Shown here one piece after another: positions 32,411 through 35,160 of a stretch of 35,160 bases of DNA. This DNA comes from Treponema sp. (lineage in GTDB: Bacteria > Spirochaetota > Spirochaetia > Treponematales > Breznakiellaceae), in contig JAIROT010000039.1 of assembly GCA_031257385.1 (NCBI GenBank), forward strand, positions 1 to 35,160, written 5' to 3'. The notes beneath the pieces are model-generated. The model saw nothing but the letters and a program-made list of their open reading frames with translations. It searched no databases and had not been told where the DNA came from. How positions within the stretch are numbered: position 1 is the stretch's first letter; every line of letters starts with the position of its first letter. Position numbers and translations under genes: made by a program.

Positions 32411-32439
32411 ACTATAACGATTCATGTATGGAAATGCAA
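32411..32439 (-). promoter_or_regulatory. Promoter of the double-TetR gene
   Basis: On the minus strand TTGCAT (32439-32434), a 17-nt spacer and TATAGT (32416-32411) form a good sigma-70-type promoter. Transcription would begin inside the palindrome and leave a leader of only about 18-20 nt without a ribosome-binding site. Confidence 0.6.
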
Positions 32440-32484
32440 GCGGCCTTTTGGTGTTTCTTCTAAAATTCCTGCCTTGCTTGAGAT

Positions 32485-32512
32485 TTTCCCAAAACCCGGT
32501 TAGTCTGGGAAA
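32485..32512 (-). terminator. Stem-loop after the sugar permease gene
   Basis: TTTCCCA and TGGGAAA (32485-32491 and 32506-32512) form a 7-bp stem just past the stop of the permease gene on the minus strand. There is no strong T-run. The same sequence is related to the repeat fragment at 19508-19527. Confidence 0.35.
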
Positions 32513-32515
32513 GCC

Positions 32516-33553
32516 TCACTCTTTAGAGCGTTTCCTGATCATCTGGAGCGCGATGGCCAGCAGCAGGATAATTCCCTTTACCGTGTTGTTGACCGTGGTA
32601 CTCAGCTCAAAGGCGTCGATAATCCGGCTGACCATGGTAAAAGACATGGTTCCGAAGATGATCCCCGCCGTGTGACCCTTGCCGCCGGACATACTGATGC
32701 CCCCCAGCACAATGCCCGCAATGGCGAACATTTCAAAGCTCACGCCGGTAGTCGCCGGGGACACGCTGCGGTTCATGGCCACATTGATAAAAGAAGAAAA
32801 GCCCACCAGCAGGCCGCAGATCATAAAAAGAGACACCTTGAGCCATTCGGTGTTGATACCCGCCAGACGGGCCGCCCTGGCATTACTGCCCAGGGCGTAG
32901 ATTTTCTTGCCGTACTTGGTGGAGGTACACATATAGGTAGCCATTGCGGCTACCAGCAGGAACATGATCCCTACAATGGGAATCGTCAGGAACGAAGAAT
33001 TGCCAAATCCGTAATGAAAGGAGCTGAAGGTGGACTTGCCCGAGTCAAGCTCGTAGAGTTTTGAATTGCTGATGTACAGCGCCAGGGAGCGGAAGATCAG
33101 CATGGTGGCCAGGGTAACGATAAAAGGCGGCATTTTGGCGATACCCACAAGAAGGCCGTTAAAAAGACCCGCGGCAATCCCCATGCCCAAAGCCGCCAGC
33201 AGGGTGACAAACACATTGTTGGTAGCGTTGTAGACCATCACCGTAAGGCCGGATATCAACACCAGGCCCGAACCCACCGAAAGATCGATATCCCCCACGA
33301 GGATAACCATGGCCATGCCGAAGCTGATAATGCCGATTACCGCGCTCTGGCGCAGCACCAGCATGATCCCGCCCCAGGTGAGGTTTTTGCTCACCACCAC
33401 AAAGGTGATAAATATGGCGATGAATATCACCACATAACTGTACTTGCTCCAGAGACCCAGGATCGAATTCCCCGCGTTCCTGCCCTGCCGCAGCATTGTT
33501 CCTGCCTGGCCGTTCTTGAGCGAAAGTTCGCTTGTATCAGACATATCCGGCAA
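32516..33553 (-). CDS. Ribose/galactose-type ABC sugar transporter permease
   Basis: The 345-residue inner-membrane protein belongs to the RbsC/XylH/MglC family. It has about eight to ten hydrophobic helices. Family features include GISMSGGKGHTAGIIFGTM near the end, VILVGDIDLSVGSGLVLISG at about 80-100 and ALGSNARAARLAGINTEW in the ATPase-contact loop. It starts 6 nt after the stop of the ATPase gene. The sugar carried cannot be told from this protein. The binding-protein gene is not in the window and may lie upstream of the ATPase gene or elsewhere. Confidence 0.92.
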   Translation of the reverse strand: MPDMSDTSELSLKNGQAGTMLRQGRNAGNSILGLWSKYSYVVIFIAIFITFVVVSKNLTWGGIMLVLRQSAVIGIISFGMAMVILVGDIDLSVGSGLVLISGLTVMVYNATNNVFVTLLAALGMGIAAGLFNGLLVGIAKMPPFIVTLATMLIFRSLALYISNSKLYELDSGKSTFSSFHYGFGNSSFLTIPIVGIMFLLVAAMATYMCTSTKYGKKIYALGSNARAARLAGINTEWLKVSLFMICGLLVGFSSFINVAMNRSVSPATTGVSFEMFAIAGIVLGGISMSGGKGHTAGIIFGTMSFTMVSRIIDAFELSTTVNNTVKGIILLLAIALQMIRKRSKE

Positions 33554-33559
33554 CTCCTC

Positions 33560-35059
33560 TTACGCAATAGCCGGCGGCACAGCGCCGGTGGCATGCAGCA
33601 TTACGGTTGTTTCATCAATTTTATTTCGGTTCAATATGGTATGTACCCTGCCGTGGTAAAACACGACGCATTGATCCGCAACTTTTTCTATCTCCGGAAT
33701 CTCCAGCGTGTTAACCAGAATCGTCTTCCCCTGTTCTGAAAGCCGGAGGATCAGTTTATATATTTCACCCTTGGCCCCGACGTCAATTCCCTGGGTGGGA
33801 TTGTCCAGCAAAAAAATATCGGCGTTGGTATTGAGCAGCCTTGCGAGAATTATCTTTTGCTGGTTGCCGCCCGAAAGACTGGTGACAATGTCGTGGCAGG
33901 AATTATCCTTGATATTGAGAATTTTTTTATAGTGATTGTACTTGGCGATCTCCCGCTTCTTGAAAATATGGAGCCGCCATGAGGACAGGGTATGCTCCGA
34001 GATGTATTCGTTTTCCAGAAGCTGCATATCCGGCAATACGGAATTTTCCTTTCGGTTCGTGGGTATCATGCCGATTTTGGCGACTTTCATCGCTTTGTGA
34101 ATATCCAGACGGACCAGTTTTTTACCGAAAACCGTCATGGAGCCGCCGCTAAAGGGCGCCACACCGAACATCGCCTGCATAAGATCGCTGGCCCCGGAAC
34201 CGGCAAGACCGGTAAGACCGATGATTTCCCCCCGGCGCACCTTGAAAGATATATCCCTAAAGCCCGTTCCGGAACAGTTTTGGAGTTCCAGCACCACTTC
34301 GCCCTGTTCCCTCGCCGAATATATTTCCTTATCCGACACTTCCCGCCCGACCATTAGCGTGGTAAGCTCCCGCGGTGTAGTGTCGCTGATCTTTCCTGTT
34401 TTTATAAAACACCCGTTACGCAAAACCGTGTAACGGTCAGCGATGGTAAACACTTCGGGCATTTTGTGGGAAATAAAAATAAAAGTGATTCCCTTTTTTT
34501 GCAGTCCCCTGACAATCGAAAAAAGATGCTGAACTTCGGAGGTGTTAAGGGATGTGGTAGGCTCGTCAAGGATGATAAGCCCGGCTTTGGCGTCCAGGGC
34601 CTTGGCAATTTCCAGAAGCTGCTTCTGGCTCGTTTCAAGGTCGGCAACCTGCGCCCTGGGGTTTATGTTCACCCCCAGTTCCTCAAACAGGGCATTGGTA
34701 CGGGCAATCATCGCCCGTTTATTCAGGGTTCTGGTTTTATACAGAATTTCCTTGCCCAAAAAAAGATTTTCAAAAACCAGCAAATCGTTAAAGAGATTGA
34801 GCTCCTGGTGCACAAAGGCAACCCCCGCTTTCTCCGATTCGTTAACCGAGGTGTTTTCCAGCGTTACGCCGTTTACCTCTACCGTACCCGAATCTTTGGC
34901 ATACACCCCGCCAAGTATATTCATCAGCGTGGATTTTCCGGCGCCGTTTTCTCCCAGAAGGGCATGCACTTCGGCCTTCTCCACCTCAAAATTGACCTTG
35001 TCGAGGACGGTAACGCCGAAGAAAGATTTGCTGACATTTTTCATCGAAAGCACGGGCAT
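33560..35059 (-). CDS. Ribose/galactose-type ABC sugar transporter ATP-binding protein
   Basis: The 499-residue ATPase contains two fused ABC domains, as in RbsA, XylG and MglA. The first has Walker A GENGAGKST (36-44), a LETSQKQLLEIAKAL signature and LIILDEPTTSLN. The second has the usual degenerate loop GLTGLAGSGASDLM, signature LSGGNQQKIILARLL and FLLDNPTQGIDVG. In Walker B of the second domain Glu is replaced by Asn (LLDNP), which would weaken hydrolysis there. The ATG at 35059 is preferred, with a weak GGTTGGAA upstream, because the first residues PVLSMKNVSKSF fit the family start. An ATG at 35077 has no ribosome-binding site. A hairpin repeat lies just upstream, so the operon's first gene may be separate. 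Confidence 0.93.
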   Translation of the reverse strand: MPVLSMKNVSKSFFGVTVLDKVNFEVEKAEVHALLGENGAGKSTLMNILGGVYAKDSGTVEVNGVTLENTSVNESEKAGVAFVHQELNLFNDLLVFENLFLGKEILYKTRTLNKRAMIARTNALFEELGVNINPRAQVADLETSQKQLLEIAKALDAKAGLIILDEPTTSLNTSEVQHLFSIVRGLQKKGITFIFISHKMPEVFTIADRYTVLRNGCFIKTGKISDTTPRELTTLMVGREVSDKEIYSAREQGEVVLELQNCSGTGFRDISFKVRRGEIIGLTGLAGSGASDLMQAMFGVAPFSGGSMTVFGKKLVRLDIHKAMKVAKIGMIPTNRKENSVLPDMQLLENEYISEHTLSSWRLHIFKKREIAKYNHYKKILNIKDNSCHDIVTSLSGGNQQKIILARLLNTNADIFLLDNPTQGIDVGAKGEIYKLILRLSEQGKTILVNTLEIPEIEKVADQCVVFYHGRVHTILNRNKIDETTVMLHATGAVPPAIA

Positions 35060-35096
35060 ATCATTCCAACCATACAAAATTGAGGGGAAAACCCCC

Positions 35097-35160
35097 AGGA
35101 GTCTGTGGGGCGTTAGCCCAAATGATAAAGAAAATGCACAATTTTGTGCATTTTCTACCT
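35097..35160. repeat. Hairpin repeat element, copy 2 (cut by the window end)
   Basis: These 64 nt are the reverse complement of 19627-19690 with a single mismatch (35112, G for T). The left terminal arm AGGAGTCTG and the inner stem AGAAAATGCACAA/TTGTGCATTTTCT are present. The right arm CAGACTCCT should follow just outside the window. It lies upstream of the sugar-transporter ATPase gene. Confidence 0.8.

Overview
The window looks like a chromosomal segment of a spirochaete, most likely a Treponema of the termite-gut type. This is inferred from medium-high GC, the mix of transporters and sensory proteins, a GldF/GldG/DUF4340 set, Liv-type and ribose-type ABC importers, and frequent short intergenic hairpin repeats. 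No rRNA, tRNA, CRISPR array or transposase gene is visible, so the taxonomic call rests on gene content alone.

Region 1 (1-1270) has no intact gene. It holds short repeats, a possible structured RNA, a LacI-family gene reduced to its two ends (499-704), a long hairpin element (718-803) and a small relic ORF on the minus strand (823-1020). Region 2 (1270-3900) has an XRE-type regulator, a MEMO-family (AmmeMemoRadiSam B) gene on the minus strand, and a two-TM protein with a degenerate GGDEF-like domain.

Region 3 (3975-16037, plus strand) is a coherent catabolic locus. It runs: FadR-type GntR regulator; strong promoter and palindromic operator; URO-D-like protein; a 33-codon ORF; a complete branched-chain-type ABC importer (binding protein, two permeases, two ATPases); Zn-dependent dehydrogenase; transaldolase-family protein; 3-hydroxyacyl-CoA-dehydrogenase-family protein; and methylmalonate-semialdehyde dehydrogenase. 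The likely logic is import of a small polyol or hydroxy acid, oxidation, carbon-carbon cleavage and CoA-dependent oxidation of a semialdehyde. The substrate is unknown, and I do not recognise this combination as a described pathway.

Region 4 (16076-19438, minus) encodes GldF-like permease, GldG-like auxiliary protein and a DUF4340 protein, without an adjacent ATPase. Region 5 (19755-23191, plus) pairs a FIST sensory protein with a hybrid histidine kinase carrying two receiver domains. Region 6 (32385 down to 23255, minus) is a multidrug-efflux locus. It has a double-TetR regulator with its own promoter and palindromic operator, then TolC-like, membrane-fusion and RND pump genes. These are followed by a translationally coupled PII-like (PG0541-type) protein with a 7-residue Ala/Pro repeat tail, an HExxH protein and the RNA 2',3'-cyclic phosphodiesterase ThpR. 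Region 7 (35059-32516, minus) is the ATPase and permease of a ribose/galactose-type importer.

Three repeat families tie the window together. A 29-nt repeat lies at 92-120 and 14451-14479. A 42-nt exact repeat at 3870-3911 and 16076-16117 supplies the 3' end of two unrelated genes. A hairpin element occurs at 19616-19690 and, inverted and cut off by the window edge, at 35097-35160.
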